DNA of 64,000 nucleotides, taken from contig NW_024609955.1 of assembly GCF_016920785.2 (NCBI RefSeq), forward strand, positions 992,001 to 1,056,000, given 5' to 3'. Origin of the DNA: Ixodes scapularis. Its lineage: Eukaryota; Arthropoda; Arachnida; Ixodida; Ixodidae. The position numbers and the translations under genes were made by a program. Positions 23,637-33,191 of this stretch are shown piece by piece. Positions within the stretch are counted from its first letter, which is position 1. Every line of letters begins with the position of its first letter. Under the pieces are notes generated by a model. The model saw nothing but the letters and a program-made list of their open reading frames with translations. It searched no databases and was not told where the DNA came from.

Positions 23637-24099
23637 CAAGTGCTTAGTCGTGGACGCTGTTTCAACACCCAAAAATTTTCATTAACACTTCATACACCTC
23701 ACAGCATCACTGTTCTTTGTCGCTCACCTGCATTACCTCACTCACTCTTAGGGATCAGTTGGGACAGAGGAATGATGGCGACTCCCTCGCCAGTGGCGTT
23801 GGCCCAAAGTCTCGACCCCCTTGGAGGTCAGAGGGGGCAGCTCCACAAGGATCAGCCAGAGGACTATTGGCGACTCCCTCGCCTAGGGCACTACCTCTAT
23901 TTGTCTTTCCCCGAAGGCTTGGTCGGAACTGCCCTCCTGTTGACATCCACACCCATTCATGTCCTCTTTCGTTTTTTATTAAATTAGTTTTTAGATTTTT
24001 CCTTAGAACCCTAGTTTGTGAGTGGTGCATTACAGCTTTAGCTGCTTATGCGCTAAGGCTACGAACTCGAGGTCCCGAGTTTCAAACTTGTAACCGACA

Positions 24100-27000
24100 A
24101 TGAGTCTTATTCAATGGAACTGCCGAGGTCTCCTACATAATTATGACGATGTTTGCTCCCTTTTGGAGGAATATCGTCCACTGGCAGTGTGTCTCCAGGA
24201 AACTCACTTGAAGGGAAGTCAGTCAGGAGTCTTTAGGCACTTTCATTTTTTCCGCAAGGATAGAGATCACTCGTCTTACTATTCTGGCGGCGTGGCCATA
24301 GTAGTGCAAAAATCAGCTGCATGTGTTGAGGTTTCCGTGCAGACCGCCTTGGAAGCAGTAGCTGTTCGCATTCTGTCAGACCGCCTGATAACCCTTTGTT
24401 CACTTTACATTCCTCCAAACTTTCATTTAAGGTGTGAAGATCTTGAGTCACTCATCGCGCAACTCCCCCATCCATTCATTATTCTTGGCGATTTTAATGC
24501 ACACAATCCTTTATGGGGCAGTACTAGACGCGATACTCGTGGAGCAATTGTCGAACGGTTTATTTTATCTACAAATTTGTGTCTGTTTAACGAAAAGAAA
24601 CCTACATATTTTAGTGCACCCACAAACTCATTTACATCAATTGACCTCTCTATAAGTGAACCTATTTTATTTTCACTCTTTTCGTGGCAGGTTACAGATA
24701 ATCCTTTAGGTAGTGACCACATGCCGATTGTTTTAAGACGAAATAACCCAGGTGTGACCCTCCCCAGCCGAACTCCCCGCTGGAAATTTGAGAAGGCAAA
24801 CTGGTCACAATTCAGTGAATTCTCACTGCTGGCATGCACATCTCTTGACAAGCTTTCAATTGATGAAGAGAACGAATACTTAACGAATTGTATCCTTCAG
24901 GCAGCCATAATGGCAATCCCCATGACCTCGGGACGCCTCCCACGCCGTCCCAAGCCTTGGTGGAACGAAGAATGCTCAGAATCACGAAAAAAAGAAAACA
25001 AGGCATGGAGCATATTTCGACGGTATCCGACATCAAGCAATCATCTTCACTTTAAGCAAATGAAGGCCCGTGCACGGTACATTCGCCGGCAATCAAAAAG
25101 AACAAGTTTCCAAGGGTATGCGACATCAATAAATAACCACACATCCCCGAAAGAGGTCTGGGACCGAATTAACAAAATCAATGGATGTTATACTGCTTTC
25201 ACCATCCCCCTGTTATCCTGCAACGGAACCTGTCCAGAAAGTCTAGAGGAACAAGCCGATATTCTCGGGGAACATTTCGAGTTTGTTTCAAGTTCCAGGC
25301 ACTATTCACCATCATTTCTTCGGCTAACACAACAGAAAGAAGCCAGGACCATAAAGGCACCTGGCAGTGCACGGGAGCCGTACAATAGATTCTTCACCCT
25401 TATTGAACTAAAGATGGTCCTTCATAACGTCAAACCCTCGGCAACTGGTCCTGACGGTATCCACTACTTCATGTTGAATCATCTACACCCGTCTACACTT
25501 GATTTGGTTTTATACCTTTTCAACAGAATATGGGAGGAGGGACGTTTTCCATCAGCTTGGAGAACGGCTACAATTATCCCTCTACTTAAACCTGGAAAAA
25601 ACTCGGATGCTGCTACTAGTTACAGGCCAATCGCATTGACGAGCTGCTTGTGTAAAACCCTCGAAAAAATGATTAATAGACGACTGATGCAGCACTTGGA
25701 AAAACATTGCATCCTGGATAAATACCAGTGCGGTTTCCGCTCATTCCGCTCAACGCAGGATCAGTTGGTTCGATTGGAGACAACTGTTCGAGAGGCCTTT
25801 GTCAATAGACAGTACTGCCTCTCTGTGTTCTTCGATCTCGAGAAAGCATGCGATACTGCCTGGCGGCATGGAATTTTGAGGGACTTGATTGACATTGGTA
25901 TCCAGGGCCGCATGTTCTTTGCCATTGAAAGCTATTTAGGTAGACGCACCTTCCGAGTAAGGCTGGGGTCTGTACACTCACGATGGTTCGTACAGGAAAA
26001 CGGTATTCCACAGGGCGGTGTCCTAAGTGCTACTCTGTTTGCTATAAAAATCAATTCTATCGCGCGTGTCATACCACCATCGGTCCACTATTCGCTATAT
26101 GTAGATGACCTCCAGATCGCTGTTTCCTCATGTAACCTTGCAATCTGTGAACGGCGTGTTCAACTGACTATTAATAATGTGACAAGGTGGGCTGACAATA
26201 ACGGATTTAAGTTCTCCACGGAGAAGACTGCTTGTGTTTGTTTTTCACGAAAACGTGGTGTGATGCCGACGCCTTCGTTGACCATATACAGTGCACCAGT
26301 TCAGATAAAAACTGAGTATAAGTTTCTAGGGCTTATATTCGACTCCAAGCTCTCTTTCAGCCAGCATATCAAAACTCTAAAACAAAAATGCCATAAATCC
26401 CTTAATATTTTAAGAGTTCTCTCCCACATGACTTGGGGCTCCGATCGACTGTGCCTTCTAAGAATCTATAGGTCGATTGTGCGGTCACGCCTAGATTATG
26501 GATGTTTGGTGTATGAATCAGCGAGTGCATCAACACTGAAAATGTTGGATCCAATCCATCATGCAGGGATCAGACTTGCCACTGGTGCATTTCGTACATC
26601 CCCTGTGCTGAGCCTCTATGCCGAAGCTAATGAAATGTCTCTAGAGAAAAGGCGAGATGTCCTAGGTCTAATGTATTCCCTTAGGATACGGTCGGTAGTA
26701 CAACATCCGTGTCGGGAACTAGTCGAGGGAACACGTTTTGAACGAACCTTCCAAAGCAAGCCCGCTGTTAAGCCTCCCTTTTCTTTGCGGAACAAGACTG
26801 CGGCCGCATCAGCTAACCTTCAGACAAACCCACCTGTTGCTCAGCTTTTGGGAACAGTGGCACCGTGGGAACATGGTCTGCTCATCACAGACTTGTCACT
26901 TACTGAGTACACTAAGAAAAATACCCCACCAGAAGTTTTAAAACAGGAATTCTTTGAGCTACAAAATACATATAAAGACTACACCAGCTTTTATACTGAC

Positions 27001-27819
27001 GGCACAAAAACCGATTCCTGTGTCGGATGTTCCGTGATTGGACCATCACTTAAATGTGTGCGGAGGATTAATTCCAGTGCAACTATCTTGACTGCCGAGT
27101 TATACGGTTTACTATTGGCCACAGACTATATTATCAAAAATAGGCATACATACTCTGTAGTTTACACTGATTCACTAAGTGCTCTGAGAGCACTCAGATC
27201 CCTTGAGATAGCGAAAAACCCTATAATAACTCAGCTACAACATAAAGTGGTTGCTGCGGCTAGGGACAACAAATTGCAGATAGTCTTTTGCTGGGTGCCT
27301 AGTCACGTGGGTATTCCCGGCAATGAAGCTGCTGATCGTGCCGCTTCCACATGTGCTACAAGGAAGGTTGATCTTCACGACATACCCTACCAAGACTACA
27401 AAGCGACTGTAAAGAAAAGTATCAAGTGTAAATGGCAAGAGGAATGGTCCCGCGAAACCAACAACAAACTTCATGTTGTGAAGCCGATGCTACAGGAGTG
27501 GGCGAGTGCCCGTCATAGGGACCGTTTTTTCGAGGTAATCCTTTGTCGGCTAAGAATTGGCCACACACATCTAACACATGGGTATCTGCTTCGTCGAGAG
27601 GATCCACCTGCATGCGAACACTGCTCAAAATCATTAACAGTAGTTCATATCCTTCTTGAGTGCCCCGCATATCACAGATACCGCCAATTCAACTTTGCCC
27701 AGTTTTATTCAGCACAGATGCCTTTACACCTTGCTCTTTTGCTTGGACATGAACCTTTTATAAATCATACAAATGTTTTTAAATTCCTAGAAAGCACTGG
27801 ACTTTTACATCGACTTTAA
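24100..27819 (+). CDS. LINE copy 2 ORF2: endonuclease-RT-RNase H, intact
   Basis: 1239 residues from ATG. Endonuclease motifs are QWNCRGLL, LGDFNAHNPLWGS and GSDHMPIV. RT motifs include SYRPIALTSCLCKTLEKMI, VFFDLEKACD, GIPQGGVLS and an intact YVDD at residues 667-670. RNase H has FYTDGTK, TAELYG, TDSLS and HVGIPGNEAAD. The C-terminal CEHCSKSLTVVHILLEC is a Cys/His motif. All catalytic residues look intact, so this ORF2 could still supply activity in trans even though ORF1 is broken. A spacer of about 460 bp separates it from ORF1. Confidence 0.94.
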   Translation: MSLIQWNCRGLLHNYDDVCSLLEEYRPLAVCLQETHLKGSQSGVFRHFHFFRKDRDHSSYYSGGVAIVVQKSAACVEVSVQTALEAVAVRILSDRLITLCSLYIPPNFHLRCEDLESLIAQLPHPFIILGDFNAHNPLWGSTRRDTRGAIVERFILSTNLCLFNEKKPTYFSAPTNSFTSIDLSISEPILFSLFSWQVTDNPLGSDHMPIVLRRNNPGVTLPSRTPRWKFEKANWSQFSEFSLLACTSLDKLSIDEENEYLTNCILQAAIMAIPMTSGRLPRRPKPWWNEECSESRKKENKAWSIFRRYPTSSNHLHFKQMKARARYIRRQSKRTSFQGYATSINNHTSPKEVWDRINKINGCYTAFTIPLLSCNGTCPESLEEQADILGEHFEFVSSSRHYSPSFLRLTQQKEARTIKAPGSAREPYNRFFTLIELKMVLHNVKPSATGPDGIHYFMLNHLHPSTLDLVLYLFNRIWEEGRFPSAWRTATIIPLLKPGKNSDAATSYRPIALTSCLCKTLEKMINRRLMQHLEKHCILDKYQCGFRSFRSTQDQLVRLETTVREAFVNRQYCLSVFFDLEKACDTAWRHGILRDLIDIGIQGRMFFAIESYLGRRTFRVRLGSVHSRWFVQENGIPQGGVLSATLFAIKINSIARVIPPSVHYSLYVDDLQIAVSSCNLAICERRVQLTINNVTRWADNNGFKFSTEKTACVCFSRKRGVMPTPSLTIYSAPVQIKTEYKFLGLIFDSKLSFSQHIKTLKQKCHKSLNILRVLSHMTWGSDRLCLLRIYRSIVRSRLDYGCLVYESASASTLKMLDPIHHAGIRLATGAFRTSPVLSLYAEANEMSLEKRRDVLGLMYSLRIRSVVQHPCRELVEGTRFERTFQSKPAVKPPFSLRNKTAAASANLQTNPPVAQLLGTVAPWEHGLLITDLSLTEYTKKNTPPEVLKQEFFELQNTYKDYTSFYTDGTKTDSCVGCSVIGPSLKCVRRINSSATILTAELYGLLLATDYIIKNRHTYSVVYTDSLSALRALRSLEIAKNPIITQLQHKVVAAARDNKLQIVFCWVPSHVGIPGNEAADRAASTCATRKVDLHDIPYQDYKATVKKSIKCKWQEEWSRETNNKLHVVKPMLQEWASARHRDRFFEVILCRLRIGHTHLTHGYLLRREDPPACEHCSKSLTVVHILLECPAYHRYRQFNFAQFYSAQMPLHLALLLGHEPFINHTNVFKFLESTGLLHRL

Positions 27820-28489
27820 ACTTGCTTTGCAATTTTAAATTTTTCATCCACATTATTTATATACAGATTCATGCACATCCTTTTATTCTATCACTGGCCA
27901 CTAGAGCCCTCTTTCCTCTCTAGAAACCATTTATGAAATAGTCACGGACTTTGGCGCTCTATAGCCTTAGATGCTTTTGCGCCAATAAAACTCAATCAAT
28001 CAATCAATCAACCCCGATGACAATTTAGGCCTAGCGACGAGTACGGAAGACCGCACACACGGCGACAGCCGGCGAGTACGGCACCGAACGAGTTCACTCG
28101 TTTTCCAGTCGATAGCCTTTGGGTGTACGCACTAACTCTTGCTACATATGCTGGATAACTACACTATACAGGATTAAAACAAAATCAGCTTACCTCCTAT
28201 CTTTAGACGGCTAGCGCAACAGGGGTAGGTGCCGCTCGGCCTGCGTACTCGTTGAACGAGAACGATCCTGACGTCACATTCACATAGTGGCTGACTTCCA
28301 GTGTTGCCGGAGCCTCGAGCGGCTAGTTTCGGTTTTGTTGGCCTCGCCTCAAACAAAACTTTGAGGTTTCAATATCTTTAAAACTACCCACAGTAACATG
28401 AAAAAAATTACACCTTGTAATTAAGGGACGCTGACTGGACTAAAAACAGTCATAATCCCAAAATGGAAAGTATGGACCGGGGTTACCCT

Positions 28490-29009
28490 TTAAACAAGTC
28501 AATTATTAAGTTATGGCAGCTGGATTGGGACACACAGATCGATAACTAACTCCACATTATTAAGCCCAACTTAGAAGTAAGGGAGAGTTCCTCCCATAAG
28601 GACCGCCGTTCGGAAGTCCTTTTGTGCCGCTTGAGAATTGGTCATTCTCGATTGACACACCTGCACTTGCTCTACGGTGAAGATGTCAAGCTCTGTGAAA
28701 AGTGTGAGAAAGTGTTAACTGCCCTTCACATCCTTTGGAATTGTAGATTTCTTGATCATCAACGCCGAAGATAGTTTCCTTAACTTTTCAGAAACCACCT
28801 TCCATTTCATCCTTATTTTTTGCTTGGTGATAGACCTTTGGTACCATTTGCTCGCGTTTTAAGTTTCCTACATGCAATTTGCTTTTTGCACCTGATATAG
28901 GTAGACAAGTAAGTTTAGATGTAACTGCATGCTAGGCTTTTTAAGTTAACTTTCTTGGCGCAATATGACCACAGTCGCTCTTGCGCCATTGAACCCCAAT
29001 CATCATCAC
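28490..29009 (+). mobile_element. old LINE copy, piece 4 (C-terminus and 3' end)
   Basis: Resumes exactly where piece 3 stopped (TTAAACAAGTC, as at 17583 in copy 1). It continues through the decayed C-terminal region of ORF2 and ends in CCCCAATCATCATCAC, the same 3' tail type as copy 1. It contains stops and is not coding. Confidence 0.88.
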
Positions 29010-30059
29010 GCGGTTGGTACATACTTGGATAAAAACAACTTGAAGAAGAAGTTTTCACTAGAGCTCGTTGATAGTCAGCCGTCTCATCTCATCTCCTGTT
29101 TTCTTTCTATGTTTTTTTCTTAAGTTCAGGCTGTTTTAGTCCATGCTTTCATTTTTCTATTTTTGGTTGAGAGGCAAGGTGTCTCCGGCGCTGTGTTTTT
29201 TCTTTTTCACAACGACCAACTAGCTCAGTTCTCGACTCGCTGTAAGCACCTCTCGCCGTAAGCAGAACCGCAGAGTGCCACAGGAAACTAAGCGTCTGCG
29301 GCGTTCGTACGAGAGCGTAGGACGAAACCTACATCATTGCCCTGCTATGCTTCACTAGCTGACCTGCTGCCAGCGTTGCTCACCCGCTGTCGGGTTGCTA
29401 ACTCGGCTGGTACAACATTTTTAATATTGGTTTTAATCGGGAATGCGACGTTGGTTCCACGTGATATTTTGGGTATGACCTTATTTTGATCTCCTAAAGC
29501 GATATCGGCCCCTTTTATAGAATCTATGTTTTGGGGGAGTTGCCCTTTTAAAGTAGTTGGTCAGGGACTGGAGCAAAGCCTATTTTTCGGGCAAGAAAAC
29601 GGCGTGCCTGAGCACTGCTACCAGGCCTGGTACTGATGCTCTGAATATCTTAAAAGCTGTCATTCTGGACACCAGACAGTACACCAAAAAGGGAAAATTT
29701 CAGATTGTGATAGAGCTTCATCATCGTTAGCAATACTGCGTCCGCGTTACTGATGCTGAAGTCCTTCCTCTTGTTCGACATGCGAGACTCCACATACAGG
29801 TCGCAAATGTTGTAGAATAACTTAAAATGGCACACAGGTTAGTGATACAAGGGCCGGTTTGTTTTTAACCCGTACAATCCCGAGCACTTGTTCTTTCTCA
29901 AGCTGTAGGGTATCAGCTTGGCTTCCAATGTCTTTCTTCGAGCTGTGAAGTTCAGCCTTGAAGAGCTGAAACACTAAAAACAACTCTGGTGTCAACAAGA
30001 ATTATGTTGACGTGACTCTCATACTGGGCACGCAATGTTTACTCTCTCCCCTTTACAAA
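29010..30059. other. no gene; possible end of a second AGGG-type element
   Basis: No convincing coding frame. At 29535-29545 GGAGTTGCCCT is the complement of the AGGGCAACTCC end of the element at 21078. Next to it, several words (CCAATATTAAAAATG, GATATCGCTTTAGG on the minus strand) echo that element, so a related copy probably ends here. Its other end was not found. Confidence 0.4.
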
Positions 30060-30459
30060 AATTGTTATACCTTTCTATAGAAAAGTTTCCAAAAAAGTCA
30101 ATAGAGGATATAGAATGTCAACAGCTTGTCTCTTGCTATTAAATGTCAACAGCTTCTCTACAGAAAAGCATCAGAGAAAGTCTGTTGACATCCTATTGAA
30201 AATTGACCCACTTTTTTATTGAAAGTCAGCAGACTTTCTGTGATGCTTTTCTATTGAAAATCTCTTGAAAAGTCAGGGTTGAATATTAAATGTCAACAGC
30301 TTTTCAAAAGAAAAGCGTAAAAAGTCGGTTGGCTTTTTATTGAATATTGGCCCACTTATTAATTGAAACTCAACAGACATTCTGTGATGCTTTTTGTTGA
30401 AAAGCTGTTGACATTCAATATTCCCTGTTGACTTTTTTTACAGCATTTCAAAAGAAAAG
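30060..30459. repeat. imperfect direct and inverted repeat tract
   Basis: Words such as AATGTCAACAGCTT, TTCTGTGATGCTTTT and TTGACCCAC/TTGGCCCAC recur at a spacing of about 145-146 bp (for example 30141 and 30287; 30206 and 30351). Inverted forms (AAAAGCTGTTGACATT) are mixed in. This looks like an eroded tandem or foldback repeat and is non-coding. Confidence 0.55.
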
Positions 30460-30461
30460 TA

Positions 30462-32461
30462 CAGTGCTCAACGAAACGAAATGGGCCAGCGGAACGCGTG
30501 GCTCCAGAACTTGCTGCGCCATCTACCGATAAAAGACGGGCTGCCTGGTGACGCGAGTCGCACATGCGCAAAACTGATACGAGCGCTCAGCGGCTGTTCG
30601 CACACAGGCGCGCAACCCCCGATAATCTGCGCAGGCCATGATTTTGCGGAGTGACCACGTTTATTTTTCCTCAGAGACACTGTCGTGATGATGTGCATGA
30701 GTTTATCTTGCTTCAAATATATAAAAAAGAAAAGATACAGCTTCATTTTTTATTCCATAAAAGATTGATGAGCCAGCGCGTCCGGCCTTTTGCAGCTATA
30801 ATATATTAATGCAGATAGTTTTATTTTTTCGTGGTTTTATTCAATTTTAGCGAGCGTCTGACAGTCATTAAAAAGCGTGTGCTGTGTCAACATAGTTTAT
30901 TTGACATGTTACACAATGCTGCGCCTACCAGAAAAAAAATAATATAAGTAACGTGCTTGTTTTATTATCAGCACCTTACTCTAATATTTGCAGAACTCTC
31001 CATTGGCTTCACGAATAGCATTCATGCGACGCGGAAGGGATTCATAAAGATTCACCACCAACTCTGGACATTGCCGCAGCCTGTCCCATTCTTCCTTCAC
31101 AGCATCCCATAGCTGGTCAGTCGTGACGGAGTGAAGTCCTCGCCGCGATAGCTGGATCTTCATGTTTCCCCAGATGTTCTCGATGGGGTTCATGTCAGCC
31201 CCTTTTGGGGGCCATGGCATAACCGCCACTCCGCGTTCCTCTAGAAGGTCACGCACACGATTTGACTGATGAACAGGACAAAGGTCATGTTGAAAAAAAA
31301 AGCATCCGTCAGGGAAAGGTCCCTCAAGAACGTAAGGAATGAGCTCGTGCTCAATGACGTCGCAATACGTTTCGGAGTTAAGCCTCTGGATTCTTACAAG
31401 TGGACCAAGTCCTTCCGCTGACAATGCCAACCAGACGTTAACGGTTTGTCGCCCACTCCTGCCCACACGCTGCAAGTAAGGGGCATCATACCTGAAACAT
31501 CAAAATCACAAATTATAAGATCCGGCTTGTTAAAAATTGTCGTGTTGCTCAAAAGTAACATACCGTGCACCTCGCGGTCTCCAAACTTGTTTTCCTTGGT
31601 GCCAGTCAGTTGAGAAAGAGGACTCGTCGCTGAAAACAACGGTTTTCCAGTCTTGAATCGTCCATGATGTCTTTTCCATGGCAAACCGCAGGCGGATATC
31701 TTTTTGTCGAGGAGTTAAAATTGGCTTCTTGCACGCAGCATAGCTCCTAATACCCGCTTCTGCAAGACGGCGTCGCACAAGTTGGTCACTGACATTCAGA
31801 CCAAGTTCGCCTCGAATGTCACGGGCCGTAATAAAAGGCTGGTCGACTGCAGCCGCGACGATCCATCGATCTTCCTCATCGGTAGTGGACCTTGGGCGGA
31901 CGTCGTGAGGAGCGTCATGGATGCGGCCGTTGTCGTCTCGAAACGCCGTGAAAATTCGGGCCACTGCGGTTCGGGTCCTTCCTGTCATCCGGGCGACTTC
32001 TCGTTGGGGCATTCCCGCGCGGCATAGGGCCACGATTCGCCAGCGTTCGTGAATTGGCACTCGCGACGGCATCTTCACGAATGGATACTGATGGCAGTGA
32101 ACCGACAATTTATAGAAAAATAAATGTGAAGTGAAATGGCACTGTGCTTTTTATTAAAAGAAAAAAATATTGCCCTTTTGTTCCTATTCTTTCATATTTG
32201 AGACAAGATAAAAGTATGCACAGGGCGTCAAACAGATCGCGATAAAACCACGCGGCGATTAAATAATAAAAAAAGGCTATCACTCTGCAGAGATTACCCA
32301 TCGGGAGTTGTGCACAGCGTGGGAACAGCCGATGAGCGCTCGTATCAGCTTTGCACACCTCCGACTCGCGTCACCAGGCAGCCCGTCTTTTATCGGTAGA
32401 TGGCGCAGCAAGTTCTGGAGGCCACGCGTTCCGCTGGCCCATTTCGTTTCGTTGAGCACTG
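30462..32461 (-). mobile_element. complete Tc1-like transposon (DD34E)
   Basis: The element starts CAGTGCTCAACGAAACG at 30462 and ends with the inverse, CGTTTCGTTGAGCACTG, at 32461. TA flanks both sides (30460-30461 and 32462-32463). The terminal inverted repeats extend about 150 bp with scattered mismatches. It is 2.0 kb long with one transposase on the minus strand. Confidence 0.93.
30981..32072 (-). CDS. Tc1-like transposase with one 72-bp intron
   Basis: ATG at 32072. Exon 1 (32072-31564) encodes the N-terminal helix-turn-helix region (IHERWRIVALCRAGMPQREV, then DIRGELGLNVSDQLVRRRL) and the first catalytic Asp (VVFSDESSF). An intron at 31563-31492 (GTATGT...TTTCAG) is followed by exon 2 (31491-30981). 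Exon 2 has the second Asp in QHDLCPVH and the Glu in NPIENIW, with 34 residues between them (DD34E, the Tc1 spacing). The joined frame gives about 339 residues, the usual length. The intron is inferred from splice consensus and frame. No lesion is seen. Confidence 0.9.
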
Positions 32462-32463
32462 TA

Positions 32464-32959
32464 CCATCAGATGTTTTTTTGGCTCAATGGAAAAGTGACA
32501 CGGAAGATATGAGATGGCAACTATTTTTCATTAGCTTTTCAGTTTACTTTAGTGAATATTGTACCACGTTTCTTGGTTACTCGAGGCTATTCATATTGCA
32601 CGTTTGCCTTTGACATTATGCCATTCATTAACCCTCTTCTGCTGCCTTTCCATTGCATTTGTAGTCCCTACAAAAAACTGACTACCAGGCACTTTTGATC
32701 ACATTGTATAATTAAAAAAAAATCTGAGATGGTTGTGATACGTCATTTGTGTACTTATAACTATTCCTGATGATTGAAATCGTGCTATTGGATTTCACTC
32801 AAGTTTATTAGTTCCAACACTACAAGTCTATTCTTTCGAGTCCTTTGACAGCATGTTGTTGTTTTTTTTTGTACTTCGCATCATCCACCTTGCAATGGCT
32901 GCAGACGTAGGCTGGGGAAGGAAAACGTTTTTGCTACAATCAGCCAGAATCAATACTTT
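32464..32959. other. no gene recognised
   Basis: Short spacer between the Tc1-like and BEL elements, AT-rich, without a coding frame or repeat that I can name. The last five bases (ACTTT) are the BEL target duplication. Confidence 0.5.
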
Positions 32960-33110
32960 TGTTGAGGAACCAAGGAATACGAAGGCAATTACGCTAGACA
33001 AATCGGTCGGTGCGACCTTTTCCTTTACTATTCGTTTTTCAGACTGATAAAAATTACAAAATGCATGAGCTCCCGCCGCTTCTCTTCTTCCTCATCGCCC
33101 GGTTGCAACA
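32960..33110 (-). repeat. 3' LTR of BEL/Pao element
   Basis: 151 bp, TGTTGAGGAACC...GGTTGCAACA as read on the plus strand. A purine-rich stretch (GGGGAGGATG on the minus strand) sits directly inside it, as expected for a polypurine tract. Confidence 0.93.
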
Positions 33111-33191
33111 TCCTCCCCGAGCCTGAAGTTGACTTGGACGAATTTCCAGCAAATAAAGTTTCTGCGCGGGTCTCTTTATGAGCGTACCGTT

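Larger units (their letters stand above)
21884..28011 (+). mobile_element. full-length LINE, copy 2 (second subfamily)
   Basis: Flanked by a perfect 14-bp duplication, CCCCGATGACAATT, at 21870-21883 and 28012-28025. The 5' end is the same CCCCGCAGGGGG as copy 1. The 3' end is an AATC-repeat tail (CAATCAATCAATCAATCA). ORF1 carries one frameshift; ORF2 is intact. Coding regions differ clearly from copy 1, so the two copies are separate subfamilies. Confidence 0.93.
21078..28489. mobile_element. AGGG-ended DNA element, split by LINE copy 2
   Basis: It interrupts the old LINE at a TTAA site: TTAG at the left (21074-21077) and TTAA at the right (28490-28493). Its ends are inverted: AGGGCAACTCCG at 21078, and the complement of AGGGTAACCCCG ending at 28489. 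Without LINE copy 2 it is about 1.27 kb (21078-21883 plus 28026-28489) and has no transposase-like frame. TTAA targeting would suggest a piggyBac-mobilised non-autonomous element, but the left TTAA has changed. A related end (GGAGTTGCCCT) occurs at about 29535-29545. Confidence 0.65.

Noticed and set aside
23640..24103. ORFs between ORF1 and ORF2 of LINE copy 2
   Set aside because: Spacer sequence of the LINE without motifs or counterpart in copy 1.
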